DNA from: Alienimonas californiensis
GTDB lineage: Bacteria; Planctomycetota; Planctomycetia; Planctomycetales; Planctomycetaceae
Assembly: GCF_007743815.1 (NCBI RefSeq)
Contig: NZ_CP036265.1
Coordinates: forward strand, 248,001 to 312,000
Direction: 5' to 3'
DNA length: 64,000 bases
Shown here: positions 41,173 through 49,473 of the stretch, piece by piece
Layout of the letters: each line of letters begins with the position of its first letter
How positions within the stretch are numbered: the first letter of the stretch is position 1
Program-made: the position numbers and the translations under genes
The notes under the pieces: generated by a model
The model's input: the letters and a program-made list of their open reading frames with translations, nothing else
Told to the model about the DNA's origin: nothing
Database searches by the model: none

Positions 41173-42451
41173 GGCCTGCCCCCGGAAACTGGTCCACTGG
41201 TTGTGAGAGTCTCGAGCCGATGAGATCGGCATGGAGATTCGACCATGACCAAACGACGCAAGCGGCACACGCCCGAGGAGATCGTCCGCAGCCTGCGGGA
41301 CGCCTACGCGATGTTGAACGCGGGCCGCGACCTGGCGGCCGTGCTGCAGGCGCTCGAAGTCACCGAGGCGACCTATCACCGCTGGCGGAACCAGTACGGC
41401 GGGATGAAGGCGACCGAGGCCAAGAAGCTCAGGGAACTCGAAGTCGAGAACGCCCGGCTCAAAAACTGCTGGCCGAGGCCGAGCTGGACAAGGCGACGCT
41501 CAAGGAACTCGCCTCGGGAAACTGGCGGCCCTTCGCGGAAACGGGACGCCGCCCGGCATCTAGCGAAGACGTTCGCCGTGTCGCAGCGGCGGGCCTGCCG
41601 GGTCGTCGACCAGCATCGCAGCACGCAGCGGTACGAGCCGACGCCCAGGTCCGACGAGGGGCCGCTGCTGAAACGCATGTCCGAACTGGTCCGACGACGC
41701 CCGCGCTACGGGTACCGCCGGATCGGCGCGCTGCTGAGGGCGGAAGGCTTCCGGCTGAACGCCAAGCGGACGTTCCGGCTCTGGCGTCGGGAAGGCTTCA
41801 AGGCGCCGCGAAAACAAGAGAAGAAGCGACGCACGGGGGATTCCGCGAACGCCTGCCACCGTCGGCGGGCGTCCGGGAAGAACGACGTGTGGGCCTGGGA
41901 CTTCGCCTTCGACCGGACGACCGGCGGATCGACGCTGAAGCGGCTCTCGGTCGTGGACGAATTCACGCGGGAATGCCTGGCGCTGGAGGTCGCCCGCAGC
42001 GTCACGGCGGAGGATCTGATCGAGACGCTGGCGGCGCCGTTCCGCCATCGGGGGGGGGGGCGCCGAACCATCTCCGCAGCGACAACGGCCCGGAGTTCGC
42101 GGCGAAGGCGATCCGGCACTGGACCGAGCGGCTGCAGATCGGCACGCTGTACGTCGCTCCGGCCTCGCCGTGGGAGAACGGCGACGCGGAGAGTTTTCAC
42201 TCGAAACTGCGGGACGAGTTCCTGGCCGCCGAGGAGTTCGGCAGCCTGCGGGAGGCTCGAGCTTTGACGAGCGCCTGGAAGCGTGAGTACAACGAAGTGC
42301 GACCGCACAGTTCGCTGGGACTCGCGGCCCCGGCGGCGTTCGCGCGGACGTGCGGGGCGTCCGTTCGGCCTCCGGCCTCATTCCCGCCCCGCACGTCCTG
42401 CCCCCCCGTCCCCGCTCTCATAGCGACTGGACCAGTTTCTGGGGGCAGGCC
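41173..42451 (+). mobile_element. IS3-family element
   Basis: Inverted ends: TGGCCTGCCCCCGGAAACTG at 41172 and TGGCCTGCCCCCAGAAACTG on the complement ending at 42452, continuing GTCCA. It is inserted between an IS5 remnant and a solo IS1182-like end. The transposase reading frame is broken at two places. Confidence 0.82.
41245..42390 (+). pseudogene. IS3 transposase with disrupted frames
   Basis: OrfA part: MTKRRKRHTPEEIVRSLRDA, then ATYHRWRNQYGGMKATEAKK. At about 41463 the expected LKKLLAEAELDKATLKELA changes frame at an A5 tract. OrfB part: LAKTFAVSQRRACRVVDQHR, RPRYGYRRIGALLRAEG, and the first Asp in NDVWAWDFAFDRTTGG. At a run of 11 G (42050-42060) the frame breaks again; LRSDNGPEFAAKAIRHW (second Asp) and SPWENGDAESFHSKLRDEF (Glu) lie in the other frame. 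The orfA/orfB change may be normal for IS3; the break at the G run is not. Confidence 0.75.
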
Positions 42452-42536
42452 AATCGCATCGCCTACCTATGAGATCTGTTCGGTCGACCGAGGAAATATA
42501 GCATCTTCGGATCGAGTTTTTCAGCAGCCTGCTAGA
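42452..42536 (-). repeat. Solo IS1182-like end, interrupted by IS3
   Basis: From 42536 leftwards: TCTAGCAGGCTGCTGAAAAA, then GGTCGACCGAACAGATCTCA, the same order of blocks as at 37534-37600 (a perfect 21-bp core, then about 30 diverged bases, then the CTAGCAG end). The IS3 insertion at 42451 cuts it. No transposase follows. Confidence 0.5.
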
Positions 42537-42584
42537 GGAAAGACGCAAACATGGATCTACTGACCGTTGCAGTTCGCGGGGCAC

Positions 42585-43433
42585 TCAGCCGCCGCAGGTT
42601 GCCCGCCAAGCCGACAAATCACGGTTAATCGTAGACTCAAGGCGGTCGATGTCTGCAAGAAAGCGTTCGGCTAACTCCTCCCACACCGCACCCGATGCTG
42701 GATCAGAAGCCGTGGCAGCTCGCTGGCGGGCGGTTCGCTTGATAATCGCCCCGATGGCCGAACTGCTTATCAAAGAAACGACCCAACCAAGCCTAACGTC
42801 ATAGAAGTGCTTCTGTAGACGTGGGAAAAGTACCCGATTGAATGTCTCCCCGGTCGCTTCGGGGACGACCTCGTCATCCACTCCGAGGAATCGACAGACC
42901 GCTGCGAATGTCCCAATGGGGTCTTGACTAACATCATCGTGCAGCCAGACCCCCACCCGTTCCACTCCGAATGTATTCTGCCAGCGGGTGAGTGCGTCCG
43001 CGTACAGGCTGCGGGTGACAAGGTGCGTCGACTCGCGTAGTGCCTGTGACAGCGTCACCTCCGGCTTCTCGCGGTAGTACAACTCGAACGCCGATCGGGT
43101 CCTAGCCATTGGCTGGCGAAGGATCACGATCAGCCTTGCGTTAGGTAGCGCATCCCGCACGGCAGCTGGATCGGCGTCGTGCAAATACGATGGAGAGATC
43201 TCCCCGGCCATAATGCCGGCGGGAGCCTCCGCGAAATGCTTGGTATACCAGCCGAGACTCCTTTCCCGATGAGTAGAGTAATAGTGCACTTCCTTCCCTG
43301 GTGGCACAAATACGTCGGGATGCTGGGCTAAGCAATTGTGCAACCATGTGGTGGCGGCCCGTTCCGCTCCTAATCCGAGAAAATCCGGTAGTCGACCGAC
43401 CCCGGGGTCTACTTCGCCGCTCATGGTCGCCAT
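42585..43433 (-). CDS. Sulfotransferase-domain protein
   Basis: 282 residues. LGLGAERAATTWLHNCLAQH is the PAPS 5'-phosphosulfate loop (atypical: usual form is K-x-G-T-T), VFVPPGKEVHYYSTHRERSL follows as in heparan-sulfate-type sulfotransferases (FFPPKKEPHYF), and RLIVILRQPMARTRSAFELY is the 3'-phosphate-binding strand with Arg and Ser. It would transfer sulfate from PAPS to a sugar hydroxyl. Last gene of the long minus-strand operon; its ATG lies 13 bases inside the preceding acyltransferase-like gene. The 3' side is bounded by IS debris. Cytoplasmic, since no signal peptide is seen. Confidence 0.85.
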   Translation of the reverse strand: MATMSGEVDPGVGRLPDFLGLGAERAATTWLHNCLAQHPDVFVPPGKEVHYYSTHRERSLGWYTKHFAEAPAGIMAGEISPSYLHDADPAAVRDALPNARLIVILRQPMARTRSAFELYYREKPEVTLSQALRESTHLVTRSLYADALTRWQNTFGVERVGVWLHDDVSQDPIGTFAAVCRFLGVDDEVVPEATGETFNRVLFPRLQKHFYDVRLGWVVSLISSSAIGAIIKRTARQRAATASDPASGAVWEELAERFLADIDRLESTINRDLSAWRATCGG

Positions 43434-43993
43434 CGCTCCACTAGCCGCTTTGACAGCACCCCGGTTGCCGCTGTCCGGCTACCGCCCCATGCATCCCGTC
43501 CGCCCCCCCCCCGCGGCGACTCGCCAGGCTGCTCGGGGACCCGCAGGACCGACGGGGTTGTGTCGTGCTTGCGGGCACTGTTCTTCACGCTCACCGGCGA
43601 ATCCAGCGACACGTTCTCCTCAATATTCACCGTTCCAAGCACGCCGGACGGACTGCAGTAGCTGTGGGAACCCAAGGCGACGCCTGGAGAGGTGAGCAAC
43701 GCACTGAAGCTAACGTGCACGTCCCCACCGCACGCTAAGATTGTCCGCGGGACAAAGGCCCGCCGCAACATGGCCTTGGCCGGACGGGCTCGAAGTGAAA
43801 AGGCCAGCGGATAACATGGAACCGTCCACTCCCCCCCAGCTAGAACCCTCCGGCATGCCACCGAAGCTAGCAACACGAGTGCCGCGGAGCAGGAATACAC
43901 AACAGTTCTTGAATTCGGCATTTGCGACGATCGAATAGCATGCTCGTCGGCAGCCGACGCGGCGGTCATACGTTTGCAAGTTCCAGCGGTCAT
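43421..43993 (-). CDS. Hexapeptide-repeat acyltransferase-like protein, C-terminus probably frameshifted
   Basis: 190 residues from ATG 43993, which forms ATGA with the GT4 stop at 43990. A tandem 8-residue repeat (MTAGTCKR after GTCNSMTA) is at the start. HVSFSALLTSPGVALGSHSY, LGTVNIEENVSLDSPVSVKN and ARKHDTTPSVLRVPEQPGE closely follow the pattern of left-handed beta-helix acetyltransferases (family: R-x-H-x-x..PIREQPGE). After EQPGE the expected V-x-IG-x-x-AWIG...V-x-ADVG block is lost around a run of ten G (43503-43512), leaving GRDAWGGSRTAATGVLSK and a stop about 40 residues early. Either a decayed gene or a tract-length error. Would O- or N-acetylate a sugar if intact. Confidence 0.5.
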   Translation of the reverse strand: MTAGTCKRMTAASAADEHAIRSSQMPNSRTVVYSCSAALVLLASVACRRVLAGGEWTVPCYPLAFSLRARPAKAMLRRAFVPRTILACGGDVHVSFSALLTSPGVALGSHSYCSPSGVLGTVNIEENVSLDSPVSVKNSARKHDTTPSVLRVPEQPGESPRGGGGRDAWGGSRTAATGVLSKRLVERWRP

Positions 43994-44008
43994 ACTATTG
44001 CAAGTTCC
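43963..44008. repeat. Tandem 22-bp direct repeat at the GT4/acyltransferase junction
   Basis: CGGTCATACGTTTGCAAGTT at 43963 and CGGTCATACTATTGCAAGTT at 43987, period 24 bp, matching at 20 of 22 positions. The GT4 stop and the next gene's start lie inside it, so the start codon region was duplicated; both copies contain a potential ATG. Confidence 0.7.
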
Positions 44009-45207
44009 GCCGGAGAAGCCCCAGGCCCCATGTCGAACAGCGACCGGGCCACCTCTACCCTCGTCGGCCAATCGAACCGCCGCTCCACTCGCTTCCGGCC
44101 CGCGTATCCCATCGCGTTGCTGCGACCCGGGTTAGTCAAGAGCGAGACTATTTCCGAGGCGACTGCGGAGGGATCCTCGCAGTCCATCCGAACGCCGGTC
44201 GCCCCGTCCTCGATCGCCTCGCCCGTCCCGCCGGCGGTTCCGCACACCGTCGGCTTCCGGCAGGCGGCGGCTTCTAGCAACACAATGCCAAACCCCTCTG
44301 TGTTAGACTCGACGTCACGGTTTGGTAGCGCGAACAAGTCGCACTGCTGATGAGCCGCGAGCATCGTGTCCTCCGCAACCGCCCCGTGGAACAGAACCGC
44401 ATCGGCGACGCCGCACTCTTCGGCGAGCGAACGCAACGTTGCCTCATAATCGCCTGCGCCGACGACCGCGTAAAGCACGTCCGGGACGGATTGTCGAATA
44501 GCCGGCATTGCCCGAATCAACACATCCTGGCCCTTCCTCGCCTGAAGCCGACCGACCGTCAGTACCACCGGACGGTCACCCCAACCGAGCGCGGCCCGGG
44601 ACGCCGGGTTCCGCGGGGCCGGTACGAAGCGGGACGCGTCGACGCCGGGATGCAAAACGCATACTTTCTCTGACTGCAACTCCCAGTATTTGTCGAGAAG
44701 TGAGGCGGTATTTTGCGTATTTGCCACGATCCGCGACGCGCGGCGGAAGGTCAGCCGGGCCAGCGCGTTCAACTCCCGCCCTAACGCTGCCCCGCGGACC
44801 TCCTCCCCATGAACATAAACCGTCAGTGGGAGGCGAAACCGAGCCGCGAGCGCGGCCCCCAACAGTCCTTCTGGCAGCACGCACCCAGCGTGAACGGCGG
44901 CGACTCGATCCCTGCACACGATCCGCCTCAGGTCGCGGTAACACCTCATATAGTCTAAAGCGGATGACGGACGAATGAGACCGGTCCCCGGGGGGGGGAA
45001 GAAGACGCGCTCGACCGCAATCGGTGAGGCGACGTCATGGACCGCGTCGGCGACCGGATCGTCCGACGGCCCAGCTGCGACGACTGTGCTGCCTAAGCGA
45101 GCGTAGAGGTCCTCAAACCATCGCCCGCTGCCGCCGTGACGCGGCGGGTAGACGGCAGTTATAAGCAGCACGGGCACGCCTGCAGATTGAAGTGCCGGTC
45201 CAATCAT
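43990..45207 (-). CDS. Glycosyltransferase family 4
   Basis: 405 residues from ATG 45207, which overlaps the ligase stop as ATGA. AVYPPRHGGSGRWFEDLYAR opens the GT-B N-domain, AVHAGCVLPEGLLGAALAAR and VYVHGEEVRGAALGRELN follow; the C-domain has VVLTVGRLQARKGQDVLIRA and NTEGFGIVLLEAAACRKPTV (E-x7-E). Adds one sugar from an NDP or UDP donor to a lipid-linked intermediate on the cytoplasmic face. It contains an in-frame run of nine G at 44990-44998 (FFPPPGTG). Confidence 0.9.
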   Translation of the reverse strand: MIGPALQSAGVPVLLITAVYPPRHGGSGRWFEDLYARLGSTVVAAGPSDDPVADAVHDVASPIAVERVFFPPPGTGLIRPSSALDYMRCYRDLRRIVCRDRVAAVHAGCVLPEGLLGAALAARFRLPLTVYVHGEEVRGAALGRELNALARLTFRRASRIVANTQNTASLLDKYWELQSEKVCVLHPGVDASRFVPAPRNPASRAALGWGDRPVVLTVGRLQARKGQDVLIRAMPAIRQSVPDVLYAVVGAGDYEATLRSLAEECGVADAVLFHGAVAEDTMLAAHQQCDLFALPNRDVESNTEGFGIVLLEAAACRKPTVCGTAGGTGEAIEDGATGVRMDCEDPSAVASEIVSLLTNPGRSNAMGYAGRKRVERRFDWPTRVEVARSLFDMGPGASPAELAIV

Positions 45208-46547
45208 GCCGCCGCCGTGGGTAAGTCGTTCACTGTGCCCGCATCTACTTTGCCACCACCTATCCCATCGGCGGCCGAGTCTAGTTGACGGAGATGTCGT
45301 CGGATCACCAGTACGGCGGCGCACCCCAGTGCTCCGAGACCATATGGTGTTTCAATAAGCGGCGAAGTGGCAAACATCCCACTAACAAAGTACCCAACGA
45401 GGCCGCAGAGATAGGCAAGCGTAGAAACCCGCGCCCACGACGGCAGCACCTGCCGCCCGCGGATCCAGATTCTCAGCAAAGCGAGCCATGGGGCGATGAA
45501 GAAAGAATAGTAAGCGAAAGTCGCAGGCACGCCGGAACCCGTCGAGATGTCGAAAATAATATTATGCAGGCTCTTGTTTGTCGTATCTAACCCGCCGGCG
45601 TAGTAACGTGGAACGAGCCGCCGTCCGGCGTTCGGCCCAACGCCCAGAAGCGGGTAATCAAGGGTGATATTCCACCCGGCCTCCCAGAGCTTAAAGCGGC
45701 TGTCGGCGGAAGAATCCAAGTCCTCGCCGCTTTCGAAAGACGAGGCAAACTCACGTGTCACGCTCGGCCCGGCTAGCAGAGCGGCGGCAGTCACAACTGC
45801 AGCTGCGGCCAACAGCGAGTATTTAGTTTTCGGGATCAAGAGAAAACAAAACGCCCCCATTGCAATTCCGCCCAACATCGCTCCACGACTGGCGAGCAGC
45901 ATGACTTCATGCATTTGCAGTGTGAAGATCCCTCCGGCGAGGAGTCGCTGCCACGTCCGCGTTCCTCCGACCATCAACCCCAAGCTGCATCCAGCGGCGG
46001 GCATCGTCAGCATTGAGTAAATATTATTGTCTTGGTACGCCCACCCGCGGAGTGCGTACCACGCGATTCCGGTACGAAAGTAGTCTTCGTTGATCCTAAG
46101 TGCATTATACCCCTGCGCCAGCACGAATACCCAGACCAACGCCGTCAATCTCCCTGGCCGGTCCAGCAGAGCCACTCCCACCACAGCCATCAACACGATC
46201 TTCCACATGAAGGACAGGAACCAAGCAGAGTCGCGGGGATTGACGCTCATAAAATAACTAATGTAAGACAGACCCAAATAGGCGACCAAAGAGCAGCAGG
46301 CAAAAAGAGACACGCCTTTAATCTGATTTCCCCTAAGGCCGCCCACCAAAAACCCGATCAAACAGGCTGCCGCCAAGTACTTTTGAAACCCTGCGTCTTG
46401 GCTTAACGACCACCGCCAATTGTACGTGGGCACTAGGGTGCTGAACCCATAGTAGCCCAACAATGCCCAATGCGGCCGGAACAGACCAACCCCGCAACAG
46501 AGGGCCAGCAGCGTGTAAATAAAGACCGCACCAAGCATCCGAATCAA
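45204..46547 (-). CDS. O-antigen ligase-like / exosortase-associated O-glycosylation ligase
   Basis: 447 residues with about 11 hydrophobic segments. The Wzy_C-type signature is visible: LLASRGAMLGGIAMGAFCFL, then a large periplasmic loop with SADSRFKLWEAGWNITLDYP and LLGVGPNAGRRLVPRYY, and KSLHNIIFDISTGSGVPATF. The N-terminal half (LLGYYGFSTLVPTYNWRWSL) resembles the putative O-glycosylation ligase of exosortase-A loci (TIGR03097-like). It would transfer a lipid-linked glycan to a final acceptor, or polymerise repeat units. It follows the GT2 gene after 25 bp and overlaps the next GT4 gene. Confidence 0.85.
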   Translation of the reverse strand: MIRMLGAVFIYTLLALCCGVGLFRPHWALLGYYGFSTLVPTYNWRWSLSQDAGFQKYLAAACLIGFLVGGLRGNQIKGVSLFACCSLVAYLGLSYISYFMSVNPRDSAWFLSFMWKIVLMAVVGVALLDRPGRLTALVWVFVLAQGYNALRINEDYFRTGIAWYALRGWAYQDNNIYSMLTMPAAGCSLGLMVGGTRTWQRLLAGGIFTLQMHEVMLLASRGAMLGGIAMGAFCFLLIPKTKYSLLAAAAVVTAAALLAGPSVTREFASSFESGEDLDSSADSRFKLWEAGWNITLDYPLLGVGPNAGRRLVPRYYAGGLDTTNKSLHNIIFDISTGSGVPATFAYYSFFIAPWLALLRIWIRGRQVLPSWARVSTLAYLCGLVGYFVSGMFATSPLIETPYGLGALGCAAVLVIRRHLRQLDSAADGIGGGKVDAGTVNDLPTAAA

Positions 46548-46572
46548 TGAGAAGGAGTGACGGGAACGGACG

Positions 46573-47586
46573 TCAGTCTCGCCGTAGAAGGGATCGTAAC
46601 ACAGGACCGGGGAGGAGCGAACCTAGCCAGTATTTCGCCCAAACTTTGAATGTAAGTTCCCCCGGTTCAGCGGTCCAGAGCACCGCGCGGGCGGCGGTCC
46701 CGTCGCCGGCCCGCAAACTGTGGTAAACCGCCGCCAGCCGCCGCCGTGTCTGCGCCGACCGGACCGCAGATCGCTCGGCGGCGGCAAGTGGTGGTCGCAA
46801 TAGTCTGTCGTCCGGCCCTGCTGGTGGCGGATCGGCGCGTAGGCCGTCGAGCACCTTGAGATCGTTCCGCATCAACTTGGCGACGTTCCCAGTCAGGTTG
46901 TCGCCGCCAGAGTGCATGGTCGTCAGCACCGAATCCACGGCCGCGAACCGATGAGCTAGTATAAGGTTCAGCCAGACCGCCCAGTCTTCGCTACCCCAGA
47001 TATGATTAGGGAAATGAAGGCCAGGGAGCCCCCGACGAGCCAATACCGCGCTAGTGATGACTCGACAAGATTCAAGCCAAGTTGGAAAGGAGCGTCGGTC
47101 AAACACCCGGTACCCGCCAATGGGTTCACAGTCAACATTTCGCACCCCGCCGAGAGCGAACCGGCTCTCCATCAGTACCCGCCCTGGAGCAGCGGCGGTG
47201 CCGCAGAGCGTGCGGGTATCGGCGAATACCGCGTCGGCACCTGTCGCCGCAGCGGCGTTTAACTGGCGCTCGAGTTTGTCCGGAGCCCAAGTGTCGTCAC
47301 TATCCAAAAAGGCGACCCAGTCCCCCCGACACTCGACCAGACCGCGATTGCGGGCCGCGGCGGCCCCACCATTGCGTTGACGCACGACCCGTATCGGCAC
47401 GCCACCGGCAACATTGAGGGCGTCAGCCGCGTTTGCACTACCATCAGTGCTGCCGTCGTCAACGACGATGATCTCCAGCGGCCGGACAGTCTGGTTCAAC
47501 GCACTGCGAACGGACTCTGGCAGGCTGTCCGCTCGATTGTAACAGGGAATGAGAACGGAGACGGTATGGGCCTGGGCGGAACTCAT
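46573..47586 (-). CDS. Glycosyltransferase family 2
   Basis: 337 residues. GT-A fold donor domain: VSVLIPCYNRADSLPESVRS, IIVVDDGSTDGSANAADA, AAARNRGLVECRGDWVAFLD and the DxD-type SDDTW metal-binding motif. The C-terminal half (GSEDWAVWLNLILAHRFAAV, then a helical tail) should define the acceptor. Its ATG overlaps the stop of the preceding GT2 gene. A 25-bp gap follows before the ligase, the largest gap within this part of the operon. Confidence 0.9.
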   Translation of the reverse strand: MSSAQAHTVSVLIPCYNRADSLPESVRSALNQTVRPLEIIVVDDGSTDGSANAADALNVAGGVPIRVVRQRNGGAAAARNRGLVECRGDWVAFLDSDDTWAPDKLERQLNAAAATGADAVFADTRTLCGTAAAPGRVLMESRFALGGVRNVDCEPIGGYRVFDRRSFPTWLESCRVITSAVLARRGLPGLHFPNHIWGSEDWAVWLNLILAHRFAAVDSVLTTMHSGGDNLTGNVAKLMRNDLKVLDGLRADPPPAGPDDRLLRPPLAAAERSAVRSAQTRRRLAAVYHSLRAGDGTAARAVLWTAEPGELTFKVWAKYWLGSLLPGPVLRSLLRRD

Positions 47587-48635
47587 GCGACTGGCTCCCG
47601 GGGCGGAGCAAGCCCGAGCAGGCCCCTGATGCGGCAGGCGAGTAAAGTCTTCCGAAACGGAAGGTGCCGAGGCCTTAAGGCGACAGCTTCACGAAAAACT
47701 TGAAGCGCTTCAGCGTGGCGGCCCAGTGACCAATACCCATTGTATCCTAAGCCCCAGAATAGATCGTTGCCCAGTCGCTCCCGTAGGGCCGCCCGCTCCT
47801 CAGCCGTCCACCCGCCCTCGTTCAGTAGGTCCCGAAACCCCGTCGTCAAACTTTCATAGACGCGGGCCGTCTTCTCCGCCGTCACCCGCCCGCCGGTTCC
47901 CTCAACGAGCGAGGAGTGATTTCCGTGAAGGCGGTATAGTCCTGTCGTGGCGGCGACGTGCATTAGGCCTACGCCAGCACGGGCCGCGGCGGCGAGAAAA
48001 ACGCGGTCCCCTCCGTTCCGCAGGTCCGGGCGGAGGCGAGCCTGATCAAATACCTCACGCCGGATTAGAGAAAACTGCAAACCAGGGTTTACGTCGTGAA
48101 GAATTAGAGTTGCCGCCAGTCCCGCCCCGTCCAGCCGGTGTCCCCCACCGGAGGGCACTGCGAATGGCCGCAGCGGCTCCGGCACCGGCCGCTCGCCGGG
48201 GATATCGAAGACCGCCAGGGGGCTGCCGACAACGTGAAGGGACGTACTGAACGCCCACCCGACGTCGGGATGAGCATTAAGCGCTCCCCCGAGCGTGGCG
48301 AGGTGGTCCGGGAGCCAGACATCGTCACTGTCGTAAAACGCGATCCGCCCGCCGCGAGCTGCGCGAAGCCCATGAGCTCGTGCCGCGTACGCGCCGGAGT
48401 TATCCTGTCGTAAGCTCACCACCGGCCGGTCGGACTGGGCCGCGAAGTCCTCAACTACCTGCGGTGTGGCATCGGTGCTGCCGTCGTCGACGATGATCAG
48501 CTCCCAATCCCGAAACGTCTGCCCGGCAATCGCCGCGAAGGCGTCCGGCAGGAAATCGGCCCGGTCATATGTAGGTAAGATCACGCTAACAGCCGGCCCG
48601 GGGGAGTTAGTATCGGCGGCTGCGTCAGCACTCAT
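47583..48635 (-). CDS. Glycosyltransferase family 2
   Basis: 350 residues. VSVILPTYDRADFLPDAFAA, LIIVDDGSTDATPQVVED, GAYAARAHGLRAARGGRIAF and YDSDDVW form the GT-A donor site. QFSLIRREVFDQARLRPDLR and GGDRVFLAAAARAGVG lie in the acceptor half. The start lies 11 bases inside the sulfotransferase stop region and the stop overlaps the next GT2 start (ATGA), so both junctions are coupled. Confidence 0.9.
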   Translation of the reverse strand: MSADAAADTNSPGPAVSVILPTYDRADFLPDAFAAIAGQTFRDWELIIVDDGSTDATPQVVEDFAAQSDRPVVSLRQDNSGAYAARAHGLRAARGGRIAFYDSDDVWLPDHLATLGGALNAHPDVGWAFSTSLHVVGSPLAVFDIPGERPVPEPLRPFAVPSGGGHRLDGAGLAATLILHDVNPGLQFSLIRREVFDQARLRPDLRNGGDRVFLAAAARAGVGLMHVAATTGLYRLHGNHSSLVEGTGGRVTAEKTARVYESLTTGFRDLLNEGGWTAEERAALRERLGNDLFWGLGYNGYWSLGRHAEALQVFREAVALRPRHLPFRKTLLACRIRGLLGLAPPREPVA

Positions 48636-49473
48636 ATCCTAGCCCTCGCATTTCCGCCCCCGCGTACTGAGCAAACCATGCTTTCCACCACCATGGCCAA
48701 CTCTGCCAGCGGCCGACCGGTTTGAAGTCCTTCGGCTTTTCCACCGGTTTCCAATGTACCTCTGTTCGCCCGCCACGGTGGGACGAACTACCCCGTAGCG
48801 GCAAGGCGTCAAACGCAGCCCGGTCGAATCCCGCCGGGTCCAGGTCGCAAAACCGCACTAAGTCCAACAGTGCATCCGCCCCGCCGGCTAGCAGGTCCTC
48901 GTACCGTACCAGCGTCCAGTCCCTGTCACGGGCGGCGACGCGGGATGCGCTGAACTCTGCAATCAGACGGGCTCCCTCTCGCCACTGCCCGGCCCAGTAT
49001 CGGCGGCCGGCGTAGGGAAAGCTGCGGGCGGCGGACTCCGTCACGTCCCGCCCGTCCCGCACCAGCAAAATCAACTTGGCGGTCGGCAGCAGCGCGTGCA
49101 AAGCGTCTAGGCCGTGAGCCCGTGGCGTTTTCGTTACCAACCGAGAACCCGCAGGGGGTGGCTCATCCCGGCCTGCCTCATCCAACGCGGTAATCAATTC
49201 CCGCCCAAGTCCTCGCAAAAACCGCCCCTCCACCGCGAGTGCATGGTCGCCCCACCGGTGTGCGGTGTCGCGGGCATAGGACGTGAGTCGGCCGGCGTGC
49301 TCTAGCAGATAGTCCTCCCCAATCGCAGGCCGCCGCACATCCCTATGACACCCTAACGCGTCTGCAAGAAAGTTGGTCCCACTACGGTTCATCCCACCTA
49401 CAATGAACACTGGCCGGTCCCACGCTGGGGCGCCGGTGCTGCCGGGTTGAAAAACTGTGGTCGCGGCTGTCAC
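48625..49473 (-). CDS. Sulfotransferase (PAPS-dependent)
   Basis: 282 residues. FIVGGMNRSGTNFLADALGC is a typical 5'-PSB loop (R-S-G-T), LVTKTPRAHGLDALHALLPT contains the conserved KTPR, and AKLILLVRDGRDVTESAARS is the 3'-PB strand. A C-terminal KPVEKPKDFKPVGRWQSWPW region is of unknown function. It should sulfate a sugar or possibly a protein Tyr; sugar is favoured by its place among GT genes. The second of two sulfotransferases in the operon, of a different subfamily from the one at 42585. Confidence 0.88.
   Translation of the reverse strand: MTAATTVFQPGSTGAPAWDRPVFIVGGMNRSGTNFLADALGCHRDVRRPAIGEDYLLEHAGRLTSYARDTAHRWGDHALAVEGRFLRGLGRELITALDEAGRDEPPPAGSRLVTKTPRAHGLDALHALLPTAKLILLVRDGRDVTESAARSFPYAGRRYWAGQWREGARLIAEFSASRVAARDRDWTLVRYEDLLAGGADALLDLVRFCDLDPAGFDRAAFDALPLRGSSSHRGGRTEVHWKPVEKPKDFKPVGRWQSWPWWWKAWFAQYAGAEMRGLGYEC

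Noticed and set aside
45204-46547. Exosortase (XrtA) itself
   Set aside because: The multi-membrane protein has the O-antigen-ligase SRGAML and large-loop pattern and no exosortase Cys/Arg/His signature; no other candidate in the window.
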